DNA of 64,000 nucleotides, taken from Spirodela intermedia. Its lineage: Eukaryota > Streptophyta > Magnoliopsida > Alismatales > Araceae. Where the stretch lies: positions 5,152,259-5,216,258 of the forward strand of contig LR746266.1 of the NCBI GenBank assembly GCA_902729315.2, read 5' to 3'. The notes beneath the pieces were generated by a model, which worked only from the letters and a program-made list of their open reading frames with translations, was not told the origin of the DNA and did not search any database. The position numbers and the translations under genes are program-made. Below, one piece after another: positions 51,514 to 63,846 of the stretch (the stretch's first letter is position 1; each line of letters begins with the position of its first letter).

Positions 51514-53480
51514 CTTTAAATTAAATTTAAATAATATTTTAAATTCTCTACTTTGATGACTTTTGTCAATATATCCATTGTATTCTCTTCTATGTGAATA
51601 TTATTTAGAGAGATATCTTCATAATTTATCAACTCACAAATTTTGTGATATTGTATATCAATATATTTTGAACATATATGATAGATCTAATTCTTTACCA
51701 AATAAATGACACTCTAACTATCACAATGTAGAGTAATTTCATCATGTTGGATCCTAAGATTGCTCAATAATTCTTTTAACCACAAAGTTTCATTGACCAC
51801 TTCAATAGTTGTCAAGCACTCCACCTCAGTAGACAATGCGATAGTAGTCTAAAATATTGACTTCAACTCACATATTCACTAACAACGGTAAACATTTATT
51901 ATGTCGTAGATCTTCAATGATTTAAATTTTTGACAAAATTTATATCAATAAAGTCAATAGTAAAAAGATCACTTTGTTAGTCAAAATAGATTTTAAAATC
52001 TAAAGAATCTTTTAGATATTGAAGGATCTATTTTACTACACTCTAATACTAATTTTTTAGATTGCTCATAAACATGTTCATAAGCTCAACTGCATGAGAA
52101 ATATCTAGCCTTATACAGAAGAGAGCCAATTATATTACTATAAGAAATTTATTTTATCTTAGCAATATTTTTTTCAGATATTAGACACAATAGTAGATAA
52201 CATGAAATGACTAATTAGATAAGTACCCACTATTTTAACATTATCTATGCTAAATAGATTTATCAAATTTGAGAGATAACTCTTCTATGTCAACCATAAT
52301 TGACTTTACTCTTGATCTATATGGATCTCCATACCAAAAATCTTTGTTGCTACACAAATATTCTTCATGTTAAATTTTCTACTCAATAATTTATTCAACT
52401 TAGCAATTATGTGAATTATTCGAAGTAATATATTTATTATCAACATCGAGTATCAAAATGATTAGAGTATTATCACCACATGTTTTCATGTAAATATAAC
52501 AATCAAAATCACATCTCATATAGTTAATCTTCAATATGTAAGAGTCAAACTTCTTGTACCACTACTTTAATGTCTACTTTAACTCATAAAGTGACTTTTT
52601 TAATCAATAAACAAGATGTTTTGACTCATGCACAATAAAACCTTCTGACTACTATATGTAAATAATCTCTTATAAATCTCTATGAAAAACTATTATCTTC
52701 ATATTTAATTACTCAAATTTCATCTCTTCATTTGTGACACTAACACTTAACAAATGAACATGTGCTTCACAACAAGTAAAAATATTTCAATATAATCAAT
52801 TCACTACTTCTTTGTAAAACTTTTTATAATAAGTCTTATTTTTTACTGTGATTGATCACCATCAATCATTGGTCAATTCTTCTTATACACTTATTTATAG
52901 TCAATAGCTCACTTCCTTATAAGAAGATTCACCAATTCTCATGTATGATTTTTATTTAAAGATGTTCATTCCTCAAACATCGCCACTTTTTCTTTTTAAG
53001 ACAATTAATTATCTCTTAAAAAGTTATAAATTCACCATCCTTCAAATAATGTAAATATAATATTATCACTAAGACGAGAGGAAGGCTTCACATTTACCCC
53101 ATATAGTAATAATACAATAAATAATATCTGATGATTATGTCACTTGATCTCCATTGTTAATAGAACTAGAAGGACTTTATATAATTTTCACATTTAATCT
53201 TGCTCTACCTTCAACACAAGTATCATCAAATTCTTAAATCATGAGTTCTATAGAGAAGGACTTCAACATGTGATCTTATCAAAGATAACATTCATACTGA
53301 AAATAATCTTCTTTTGAATCTTAAAGTTGATACCTCCTCATACTAGTGATATAACTCAAGATGATATATTTTTTAAACTTTGGATCCAACTTTCATCTCT
53401 TATCAACAAGAGTGAAAACATATCTTGGACATTTAAATATATGTAAATTTGAATAGTCAATAGGATTCTCAATTCATATA

Positions 53481-54000
53481 TATAACAAGGAAGTCGGCTG
53501 CTCTATAAGAAATCTTTGTTGGATACTTGGGTAATTGGATCTTTAACATGCCCACATATGACCAATAAAGATAATTTTAATAATCTAAGGTGCCTCATAC
53601 ATGGGGCCGAGGGTTCTTCTTTATAAGTGGTCTTCAAGTCAGTAGTCTCACATTTTTAGTATAAGATTAAGAGTTCTCACACTAAGTGACATTGAGGTAG
53701 TGACGTACTCTACTCTTCTTTCAAATGATGTCATGCTTGTGACATCATCGCTGCTCTCGTGGCTTTGGGTTGCCATGTCAAAATTATGCACAACATATGT
53801 GTAGTCGTCACACTAGTGCATGTCTCCTATGCCATTGGGTGTAGGTGCCACACATGTATACATGTGTGATATACTAGCATGTGTAGGTGTCACTTGTGTG
53901 GACGTTATGTTGACGTGTAGGTGCTGGTTGGTGTGTGTTGACGTCATGTTGATGCGTGCTACAATGTTGTTGCTAAAGGTGTTTCTTATGGGAGGACCCT
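53481..54000 (-). repeat. 3' LTR (left copy) of the Ty3/gypsy element
   Basis: The copy is clearly homologous to 58556-59130, with shared blocks such as GTGCCTCATACAT, CTCACATTTTT, TTGTGACATCAT and GCTTTTGGGTTGCCA-like. Similarity fades near 53990-54050, so the inner edge is approximate. The terminal TG has become TA. Confidence 0.65.
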
Positions 54001-57000
54001 AATATTTACTCTTGTGAGATCCGACGTCCTCGTCGAATGTTGTTGGCCATAGTAAAACTCAAATTAGATCGTCAAATGACCACATTCACGTCCTTCTTTC
54101 ACATAGCCGCCTCTCATGGTTGTCTTCCTCATTGAATGAGGTAAATTGTGTTACAACAGATATGGTTGTGCCCACCTTTGTTGACCACATGATGATCTAA
54201 TATTGTCATTGTCGAGTTAGAATAATGGGATTGAATCATTAACGATGTCGGTGTGGTTGGTTCTACTTCAGATCGTCCTCATATATATGATAAGTTTTCA
54301 AAAGAAATATGTGAAAGACTAAATATACTAAGAGACGTGGAGGAGTTAGAGTCGATAGGTTAATTGTCCCACACATGCTATAATTTAGAAGGGTCTATCA
54401 AATTGAGGAACTAATCTATTGTGTTGCTTCTACCTTTGGAGGCTCTTGTGAGTGAGAGTAAATATGTAGTAGTACCTAATCACTTATTCTATATTTAACC
54501 TCTCGTCGGTGTTGATCAACATTTTTATCTTATGTTTGGGCTGCCTTCGTCAATGTTTCTTAGGCCTCTTCAACTAGGTCACTACAATTCTTAGTAAAAT
54601 GGTAAGCAATTGGTAAGTATCTTAGACCCTATTACTTCACAAGTTCTAAGGTTGTCAATGATTATTTACTAATAATGAGTTTAAATGGTAAATGTTCTAT
54701 AGACATACACTATTCAGTATTGTGGACAAGTTGGGTAATATCAAGGAGATCAATCCAATTATCTTACCTTATTGTGACATAATATCTTAGATAATCTTTC
54801 AACATCTCATTTACTCTCTCCCTCTATCTTTTTTTTCTGTGAATGAAAAGTAGTGAAGAAGTTAAACTTAATATCAAAGAAGACGAAGAGGGTTAACTAG
54901 AATTGACCCATGAAATAAAGGTCGTGATTTGAAACTAGATACCCACAACTTGACGATATGATGAATGCTCACCCACTAATTGAAGGTCTATGATGAAGTC
55001 TATAGACAAAGATTCTCATGGTCCCTCTAGTATAGGCAAAGGCTCTAATATTTTTGTGACATTTTATCATTCTACTTTATCTTGTTGACATATTAAGTAT
55101 AAATAAATATTTTTTTTCACATATCACTCTATATTAATTTAAAAGTAGCTACCGACTAATAATATTAGTGTCCACTATTGCCCAAAGTGTCTCGCATGTG
55201 GTGCATCGTGTGTCTCTCACAAGAGACAATATTGAAGTTGACCTCCCTGTGGAACTTAAGGTCATCGACCTTCTATGTAAAATATATTATCTTCTATTTA
55301 AAAATGTCAAGCTATCTCCATCTTTGTCTAATGAATGAGATGTTTGAGTGTTGGATCCATGCCATCTATAACCTATATGTCATTTAGTAAGTCTCTTGTA
55401 CTAATCAAGAAGGCAACCACTTCATATGTGGCTCTCCAACAACTCAAAGTGTCCACTACTATATTGGTGCATCCAAACTTGTATTTGAGTAATAAGTTGT
55501 ACTCTCCTAAGAAATCTTGTCACTATGCATATTTAAGAGATAACTTATTATGCGAGTTGTTGTAGCTAGTGGTCACATTGTTAGTATAAACAATGAAATG
55601 ATTGCTACGAAGATAGTGACTCTATACTCATAGGTAGTGAATCACTACTATTATTTCTTTCTCGTGTACCGAGTAATATTATTTCAAATTATTTAGTTTT
55701 TGACCTTTGAATGCGATCGAGTGTCCTTCTTATATTAATAATACTCTTATAGTTACTTTTGATACATCGATATAAACTTCAAAAGATTTGTTGAAGTATA
55801 GAAGTTGAAGTACATGTTTTTTCGTGACTATTGCACGTAGGTCGTTAAAGGCATATTGACAATCGTCAGACCATACTTACTTCTTATCCTTCCTAAGGAG
55901 CTCTATTAGGGGTGCAACTATTTAAGAAAAACTCCGAATGAACTTGTGATATTAATTAACAAGCCCTAAGAAAAACCTCAATTTGACCACCTTTTAGAGT
56001 GTCAATCATTCTTTGATTGTCATCACTTTTTTTTGATCCATGTGTACTCTCCCTCTATCAACTATGTGGCCAATGAATTTCACTTCTGTGATAGTGAAGT
56101 TATATTTTATAAGGTTCAAATAGAACTGATGACACTTTAAGATTTCTAATACTTCTTGTAAGTATGACAAGTGTTCTTACATATTATGACTACATACCAA
56201 GATATAATCCAAGTATATTATAAAAAATTTGTCTTAAAAAGGTCAAAAATGTAATTAGAGCATAAAATATCATTGAGGCATTTGTCAACCCAAAGGTATC
56301 ATCGTATACTCATATGACCCATAGCGTGTGACACATGCTATTTTCTACTCATCTCCTCCCTTGATGCGGACTTGATGGTACCCACTCTTTAAGTTTAGCT
56401 TTGAGAAAATCTTTGACTCTCTAAACTAATTGAACAAGTCCTTCACGTTAGGCACTGAGTACTTATCCTTCACAATAATCTTCGTCAAGGCCTTATAATC
56501 CACACAAAGCCTTAGTGTTCTTATCTTTCATTCATTGAAAGAGAATCAGCGCACCAAATGGTGTCCAAGGAGCACATATGTCTCTCCCTTAGTAGTTCTT
56601 CTAACTACTTCAATTATTCCAAGTGTGCCAAAGGCATTTTGTATGGGGCCTTGGTCAGAGAGTGTTCTTCTAATAACAATTTAATGACATGTTCTATGTC
56701 TCGCCTAAGTAGTAAGATAGCATGCAACTTGGGCATAATATCATTAAATTCATCGAATAAAGACAATACATGAGGATGATCCACCTGCTTCTCTTTCTCT
56801 TCTATTGCTCATAAGGTGATGAGGAATGTGTTAGTATCTCACTAAAGATCAGTTTTAAATTGTATAGTCAAGATTAGTTGAGGTTTCTCTACCTCCCATG
56901 TGGATTTGCATGAAATATGATTAGTCTCTTCTACATATAATAAGCTCATTGTAGTGAAAGAAGATCCTTGTCTTCGCCCTGATGATAAAATTTATTTCAA

Positions 57001-58538
57001 GGACAATATTGAAGTCATTCATCTATAAGACTAAGAAATTCAGTTAATATTCCTATATACTCATCTGGGTCTTCACTTATCAAGCTAGCCCAATATATGC
57101 TTGGGCCTCAGAGTTGATAGCCTTAATCTTCTTATTTATTTGGACCAAACTTAGTCTAAGGCTAAGATTATGAGTGGCCCTTGAGTCCACTAACGTCTTA
57201 ATTGTGATGGCGTTGATTATTGCCTCCACGAAAAAGTAGTCTTATAAGGACTGATTATATGACCTTAGCTTGCACTGCATTCAAAAGTTCAATGGTGTTC
57301 AAATTTAGTACCACTTCGATCACTAGTGATGACTACTATTGTGCTGTTATAGGGTTGAGTTAGGCTCTTGCCATGTGATGATTTACTCAGTCAGAGCAAT
57401 CGACTCTATGGTGGGGCCCCTAACAAACTTGACAACTCATCTACTTTGGGCTCTAGATTTACAAGGTGCCTCCATTTTGCCCTCTATTAGTTTGTTCCTA
57501 GCACTTCACTATTATGGTTGATCCTCTCTATTTTATGTTATTGTTGTGACCCTTATTTTCTTGGGGTGTCTCGTCATTGTCATTTTGCTGCTAATATTAG
57601 TTGTCAACCAATTTATCTATCACAATCATAGCTCTTTAGATGTCTTAGACACCTTATCTCTAGATTTCATTATGAGCCAACATGTAATCCCTTCATTAAG
57701 TAATGTAGTTTATCATCTTTATTCATTTTGGGTACCTCTAGTTTTTCTACATACTCTTATATAGCTCTAGTGTGCTTCAATTACCTCATAGTTGTGCAAA
57801 TGGCTTATCTTGAGTTCACCAGAAAGAATTGCTCTCGAATCTCCTTGATGAATTTATCCCACCCTATCACTAGTGGTCTCAAATGATTTTTGGTTTGGAG
57901 CCTTCACCAAGTCTTAATATGCCCAACCAAAAATAAATTGCCAAGAAAAACTCTCTTTCTCATAAAAAGTATTAGCATTGAGATACCCCTATAGATCTTA
58001 GAGGAAGTTTTTGATCAGCATAGCATCTTACCCCTTGGAGTATGATTTGGGTTTAGAAACCTTGATTCGGGACAAACTAGGTCCTAAGTCTTGAGTTTGG
58101 AAGTTGTCAATTCTAACTTGAATGTTGCTCACAACCTCCTTCATATGATGTCACAACTTTAACATTTGTTGGGTAAACTCTCCCTGTAATATCAAAATCT
58201 CTTCTTTTTGGGCTTCATAAGATGTGGCCATTTCTCCCCTTTGGTCGTAGATCAACTAAATTTCTTCATTGAATCTCCTCATCAAGACATCAATTGCCTC
58301 ACAAGTCTATTATTTTATTTGGGTCATTTGGCCCACCATCTATTCCTATAAGCTACTAGACTTAGCCTACAACTAATTGTAGGGATCAATAGCCCTAGCC
58401 ATAACTTTTTACTATTATATTTGTTGGGCAATTCTTTGTGCTTAGGTACCACTCATACCCATTTTACCCTTTGTCTCTATGGTGCTACAATAATATTGAA
58501 GAAGGGCAAGGGTTATAAGAGTCTAACCTTTTTTGTAA

Positions 58539-58554
58539 CCTGGCTTTGATACTA
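58539..58554 (-). other. Primer-binding site (initiator-Met tRNA type) of the gypsy element
   Basis: On the minus strand it reads TAGTATCAAAGCCAGG, one base from the LTR end. It differs from the usual plant PBS only by two G-to-A changes. Confidence 0.75.
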
Positions 58555-58555
58555 T

Positions 58556-59130
58556 TGTAATAAGAAAGTTGGTCGCTCTACACAAAATCCTTATTAAGCA
58601 TGCTTGGGTAATCAGATCCTCAACAAGACCACGTATGACTAGTATCTTGATAATCCAAAGTGCCTCATACATTGGGCTAAGGGCCCTTCTGTATAGATAA
58701 TCTCTTAGTTAGCTATCCTCACATTTTTGATATGGGATTAAGAATTCTCACACCAAGTGATGTCAAACTAATGACGTCCTCTACTCCTCCTTCAGTTGAT
58801 ATCATACTTGTGACATCATTGTCTGCCTTCATAGCTTTTGGGTTGCCACATCAAAATTGTGTGTAATATTATTGTACCTTTTGGTGCCCGCAGTGCATAT
58901 GCATGCGTAGTCATCGCACCGACACACACACATTATATGTTACTAAGAGCATGTGCCATGTTGTTGTGCACAAGTGTCATGTTGTCATGGTGTAGATGTT
59001 ATATTGTCATGTACATGCATTGTGTCAATGTGTGTGGTGTCATGCAAGTGCATGTTGTAGTATTGTTGCTAGTGTTGGTTTTTTGCGGGAGTACCGTAGT
59101 AACAATACCTCTTCAGCCACTTTCTTATCA
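58556..59130 (-). repeat. 5' LTR (right copy) of the Ty3/gypsy element
   Basis: The 575-bp LTR has TG...CA ends (TGTAATAAG at the left edge, CTTTCTTATCA at the right edge in plus orientation), which are also imperfect inverted repeats. Copia integrase sequence resumes immediately to the right. Confidence 0.75.
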
Positions 59131-60944
59131 AGAGTAGAATCTAACAATATATTCACCAAATAAATTCTCATACTCACGACTTCCACCCAAAACTCTTTGG
59201 ACAAGTTGACATTCTCAACAATTTATTCTCTCAATAATTTTATGATTTATTTGCTCAACAATATCATTTTGTTGCGGAGTATTCTTCACTAGATATTGAA
59301 TGCTATGATCATCACAAAATTAATCAAATTAAGAATTCTTAATTTTGTATTATTATTAATACATAAGACTTTGATCTTCATTTTCATTTAATTCTTCACT
59401 TCACACTCCAAAACTTGAACTTCATAAATACTCTTAATTTGTGCTTCAAGAAGAATATTTCTATATTTATGAAAAAATATCAACAAATATTAAAAAATAA
59501 ATGTCACATCAATTGAATCACACACATTTGAATGAATATAATCAAGCACATCACTCGTCTCATATTTGTCATCTTGAATGTCACCCTACACTATTTTTTC
59601 ATGATATAATATTTATAAAATTTTAATTTACAAGTTTTTACACTAAATAGTAATTTTATGTATACAACTTTTACATACATGTCTTAGTCATATGAGTCAA
59701 TCAAAAGTACTATTAAAGAGTGTCATTAGTTATGAAATCATCTAGTGTTGTAACACAAATTCTACCTTCAATAATGTTTTCCTCAAGTTTATTGATATTT
59801 GCTCATTGACATCTTTCCATCATTACAATAAGTGTTTCTTTTGATAATTTTGAGAATCTCATTCTCACTTTTAAAATAACATTCATTCGCCTCCAAAATT
59901 TAAAACGAAATCAAAATCTAGTGTAATATTGAAATATGACAAATATTTTTAAGCTCTCTTACCACTCCATCAAACATCTAAACCTTCACTACATCAATGT
60001 CAACAACTTTAGAAGCCACATTATTTTCTATGAAAATAACTCACATTCTACTCATGTATGAATTAAACCAGTTAACATTATGACACATATGATAAGTTAC
60101 AATAAAGCCAAAATAGACTTTGTCATCTTCTTTGTCTTCAACTTTCATAACATTAGTTGAATTAAATTCATCTCATGTTGTCTTTTCATTCTGATTCTTC
60201 AAATAATTTTTCGACAAGTGTCTTTTATCATGACACATGTGATAAGTTTAGTTTTTTAATTAATTCATATATAACTTAGACCAACTCTTATTATCTCATG
60301 GCAATCATTTCTCTTTTTTCCTTCCACACTCTTCAACCCTTCACAAATAAATATTTACCATGAGCCTCACCAACATTCTTTTTTCGACAATAATATTGTA
60401 ACAATGAATCAATAACATCTTTAAGAATGAGTGTTGTATTATCATGTAACAAAATTATATCAAGATAATAATATGAAATAAAAAGAGAAATAAGTAGAAT
60501 AATAACTTTATTCTCATTAGAAAAATATAATTTTATACAAAGTAAGTCGTTCAATAATTAATTAAATAATCAATATGAGATGTCAAATCATTTCTTTTTA
60601 ATATACATAACCTAAATAGATTTGTCTTCAATGTCAAGTTGTTCATCATCAATCTTCGTACACATCACTTCTTCAACTTCTTCTACAGTTCATTAATATT
60701 ATATTTATTCATGACCTATTAAAGAGCTTAATTAGATAAACATGTATGAATAAAACTTTAAGCTTTATTCACTATTATCTCTCAATCATTAGTATCGATC
60801 TTGTTTGACTTTAGTCCATCAAAAGTCATATAAGTAGATCTACAACAACGCATTATACATCATGATTTTAGATATTGAAGTTAAATGACTTATTCAACTT
60901 TTAGATTTTAATGTACACCTTAGAAGTTATATGCCGTACATCTA

Positions 60945-61230
60945 AAAAGGAGCATTACATGCCCTATTTATAGAAAAAAAGAAAAAGGTAACCACCCCCA
61001 CAAAAGGAGACAGTCTTGACCTATGTATAAGTAGGCCCACACATTTTGAAAATGATGAATTGAATCACCCTCATTTTTTGCTCTCTCTCCTTACACGACC
61101 CCCAAATGGGTCAATAGAGAGGGGGTGACAACCATGACAATGCCCCTTACCCCTCTCCTTACACATCCCTTGAATGAGTCAAACATGAGGAGACTCTTCA
61201 CATGTCTTCCAAGCAGATCAAATGTGACGA
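60945..61230 (-). repeat. Copia right flank, probable 5' LTR (decayed, with internal duplication)
   Basis: The block is similar to 51055-51245. It contains a short internal tandem duplication (about 61080-61175) of a CTCTCCTTACAC...GAGTCA-like unit that occurs once in the left copy. Outer edges are uncertain. Confidence 0.45.
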
Positions 61231-61731
61231 GCTGACACCACAATAGTGCAAGATATTTCTAAAGTCTGAGGATTATTTCCAAAATTACTTCAATAGAACT
61301 TAATCCACAATGATGTGTCCATATTCAATCTTCCTTTTGTGTGATGGGGGAGTCAAAAGGTTATTCACCTCAAATGGTGGATCAAATATATTGAATTATT
61401 TATAAGATTATTCAGTAGTAAAACTTCTTAGTCAAATGATGGCAATTTTAGGATGACAGTTATAACATACTGAACTTGAATTTTCACTTTAAAAATAGAG
61501 ATATCACCATAAATTACCTTGCACTAAAATTGTTTGAATTCATAAGTCTAGACAATGGATGGTGACATAATTGATCACCAAAATCATGGTCTAACACTAA
61601 TATGATTAAAGATGGATGTTGCAAGTTTTGAGAGGTTAAGATGAAGAAGTTTTAGAGAGCTCACTTTATGTGCCCCAGTTTTTCACCAACATTGATCAAT
61701 TCCTCAAATAGCACACTGAGCGAGCTGCTCT

Positions 61732-61784
<53 letters not shown>

Positions 61785-63120
61785 TACTTTGGCTCTTGTT
61801 TGTTCCTCATAGGATATGTCATATTGAGTCAAATAAGGTTTCTTCAATAGAATTATTCCTCTAAGAAAGAAAAATCAACATGTAAATCTAAAACAAAATG
61901 AAACAAGACAAACAAAATTTATTAACTGTGACTAAGTCAATTAGGTGTGGGCAATGATTGTATTGGTCCTTAGATGGCTTACTAGTGAAAAGAGAAATAG
62001 TAGACCGTATCTATTCTTAGATTATATTTGTAATTTTTAAATGAGTTTATGTTTTTTTTTCTTCATTTTATTTAATTAAGTTTAAATATGATTTACTTAT
62101 GTTTAATTATTGAAGAAGTACGACATACAATGAAGGCAAGATTTTACTTGTGTTCTACTAATCACTAGATGTGGTTGACTTATTGGGATCAATTGTCTAT
62201 TACACTTAGACTCTTCAAATCTACGAAGTTACTATAGAAATCTAGGTTTTAGTAATTTTTACTTATGGTTGAACACACCAATGAACACACCAATGAACTC
62301 ACATTGTTTTTAGCACAACATAGATGCTTATGAAGGATTTGATCACACCTCCAATGTTCTAATAGTCAAAGAGCACATCAAAGATGCTCTTATAGCAATC
62401 AAGCACACAAAAGGTGATGTTGTTGCACCCTAGTACTCCAAACGTATTTATGAATAACATAAATACTCAATAGGTGTTTGTATATTAATAAATATGCATA
62501 GGGAGTATAACTGACTTTTGTAATAATGATAACGTCAAGTATGAGATGATTGTTTTTTTGTGGATACTTGAATAGAGAAAATTTTCTTGGATGAAGATGC
62601 TTTGTGTGAGTTGAATTGGAGGACGAAGGAGGTGACGGTTACTATGTCTTGAACTTTTTTTCTTCCTTTATGATATTTTCCTTTTTAGCCTAAATTTTCA
62701 TCATCATACCTTGATTTGGGTGACATGTTATTTTATTTTTTGGGCTTATTGAGTCTAACAATTGGCTTAATGGATTCTTGAGCGGATCTTAATAACCCAT
62801 ACATTAATTTAAAAAAACACAAAAATTTCATCCATAAGATCTTTAAAAATCATAACCCTTTGCCAATGACAACGTGAAGTAGGTCCTCTAAGTTAGCAAT
62901 ATTCTACCTCTTCGCACCAAATATGGGATCTGTATCAATTAGCCCTAACTTCATCTTTGCTTCTACCAGCATTGTTCTTTGCTTCTCTCCTTGCTTGCGT
63001 GAGACCAACATAATGAAGAGGATTAAGAAACAAAGAGAGTTTAAGAAAAACTCGACAGAGCAAAAAGATAACATCATAGTGAATGTATTTACATATATAC
63101 TCACATCAAAGTTGGTGCAA
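61231..63120. other. AT-rich region without recognised gene
   Basis: Only low-complexity, AT-rich DNA is seen, with a GA microsatellite and a small tandem copy of ACACACCAATGA at about 62273-62296. Probably old repeat DNA, but no transposon family is identifiable. Confidence 0.4.
61734..61780. repeat. (GA)n microsatellite
   Basis: Pure GA run of about 47 bp. Confidence 0.95.
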
Positions 63121-63130
63121 AGCCAAGGGT

Positions 63131-63279
63131 TGGGCCGTTCTCAATAGACCCACTGGGCCCAATACAAGGGTCCATCAACTAGGCCCAATTTCTTTGTTTT
63201 GTACACCCAGCGAGGTTTAATTTTAGCGCATCCAGGATTTTGACTGGTTTGGGTGAGTAATTTTCTGGGCCACTGGGCC
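63131..63279. promoter_or_regulatory. Cluster of TGGGCC/GGCCCA (site II) motifs, probable promoter
   Basis: Five copies occur at 63131, 63154, 63182, 63266 and 63274, then a GA tract and an abrupt change to GC-rich sequence. The arrangement resembles the upstream regions of other genes in the window and suggests a plus-strand gene starting near or beyond the right edge. Confidence 0.45.
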
Positions 63280-63361
63280 GGTGATATTTTAGGCCGCCGA
63301 AATCCTTATTGGGCTAAAGCTATGGACCCCTGTAATCCCTCACTGCACCTCGTAGATGGGT

Positions 63362-63362
<1 letters not shown>

Positions 63363-63397
<35 letters not shown>
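63363..63397. repeat. (GA)n microsatellite
   Basis: GA run of about 35 bp just downstream of the site II cluster. Confidence 0.95.
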
Positions 63398-63401
<4 letters not shown>

Positions 63402-63489
63402 AACAATGGTGTATTGCAGAAGCACAGAGGAAGAGTAACGAGTGACGGAGAGAGGGCTGTGAGGGACTCCCGGTGTCTTCTCTCCGTTC

Positions 63490-63846
63490 ATGCCCGGGCT
63501 TCAGTGGGAGCTAGCTACTCTGATACTGCATCTGCAGTTGTCGGAATCATGCTGCCAAGCTGGTTCGCCGTCCTACTCCAAGCAAGTTGAAAGTAGAGTG
63601 GTCACCTGCGCCTGCTCCGGCCATGGTTCCTCCCTGTACCCGGCAGATGCGGGCGAGCAGGGCGGGGACCTCATAGATTCTCCACTGCCTGTCACAGTGG
63701 TGGCGCTCGGACGGCGCCGCCTCGTAGCCCCTCGAGACGGTCGCCGGCTACATCGGAGCTCTCATGGTACGCGATTGCTTTTGGGCCACGCTACCTCGGG
63801 CAACCTTTTGACTACTGGTCATCCCTCCGGTCCTCATCCTCTATAA
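63490..63846 (+). CDS. Unrecognised open frame at the GC-rich right edge
   Basis: An ATG-initiated frame of 118 codons starts at 63490 and begins MPGLQWELATLILHLQ. It matches no family I know and has no clear domain. It is kept only because it follows a promoter-like motif cluster and a GA tract; it could equally be the leader of a gene beyond the window or chance in GC-rich DNA. Confidence 0.15.
   Translation: MPGLQWELATLILHLQLSESCCQAGSPSYSKQVESRVVTCACSGHGSSLYPADAGEQGGDLIDSPLPVTVVALGRRRLVAPRDGRRLHRSSHGTRLLLGHATSGNLLTTGHPSGPHPL

Larger units (their letters stand above)
53481..59130 (-). mobile_element. Decayed Ty3/gypsy LTR retrotransposon (chromovirus-like) inserted in the copia element
   Basis: Two diverged copies of the same LTR bound a 4.5-kb interior. 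Next to the right LTR is a primer-binding site of initiator-Met tRNA type on the minus strand. Minus-strand coding traces, full of stops and frameshifts, follow in order. Reverse transcriptase at about 56130-56580 shows FGALILFQ, LCVDY, SGYHQVRI and TRYGSYEY. RNase H at about 55620-55800 shows EGHSIAFKGQKLN. Integrase at about 54900-55110 shows CQQDKVE and LEPLPI followed by DFI. Integrase placed after RNase H defines Ty3/gypsy. The element lies in the same orientation as its copia host and interrupts the host integrase gene. It is non-functional. AT-rich decay with many G-to-A/C-to-T differences between LTRs suggests long-term methylation. Confidence 0.87.
51055..61230 (-). mobile_element. 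Decayed Ty1/copia LTR retrotransposon, split by a nested Ty3/gypsy element
   Basis: Reading the minus strand from right to left, recognisable but stop-filled gag-pol parts appear in the normal copia order. These are a zinc-knuckle-like stretch (about 60185-60240), a protease-region fragment with FDGVVRELK (about 59940-60050) and integrase with TPQQNDIVEQINHKIIERI (about 59230-59300). After the inserted gypsy element come the integrase end DYSNLHIFKCPRYVF (about 53410-53470), reverse transcriptase with LKKSLYELK and YKKFDSYIL (about 52260-52650), and RNase H with ALSTEVECL and HCDS (about 51560-51850). Diverged LTR-like blocks flank it at 51055-51513 and 60945-61230. The outer borders are approximate. 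The gene order (integrase before reverse transcriptase) identifies the copia superfamily. It cannot be autonomous. Confidence 0.85.

Noticed and set aside
58838-59137. 99-codon frame in the right gypsy LTR
   Set aside because: It lies wholly within LTR sequence and its immediate flank, on the strand opposite to the element; chance frame.
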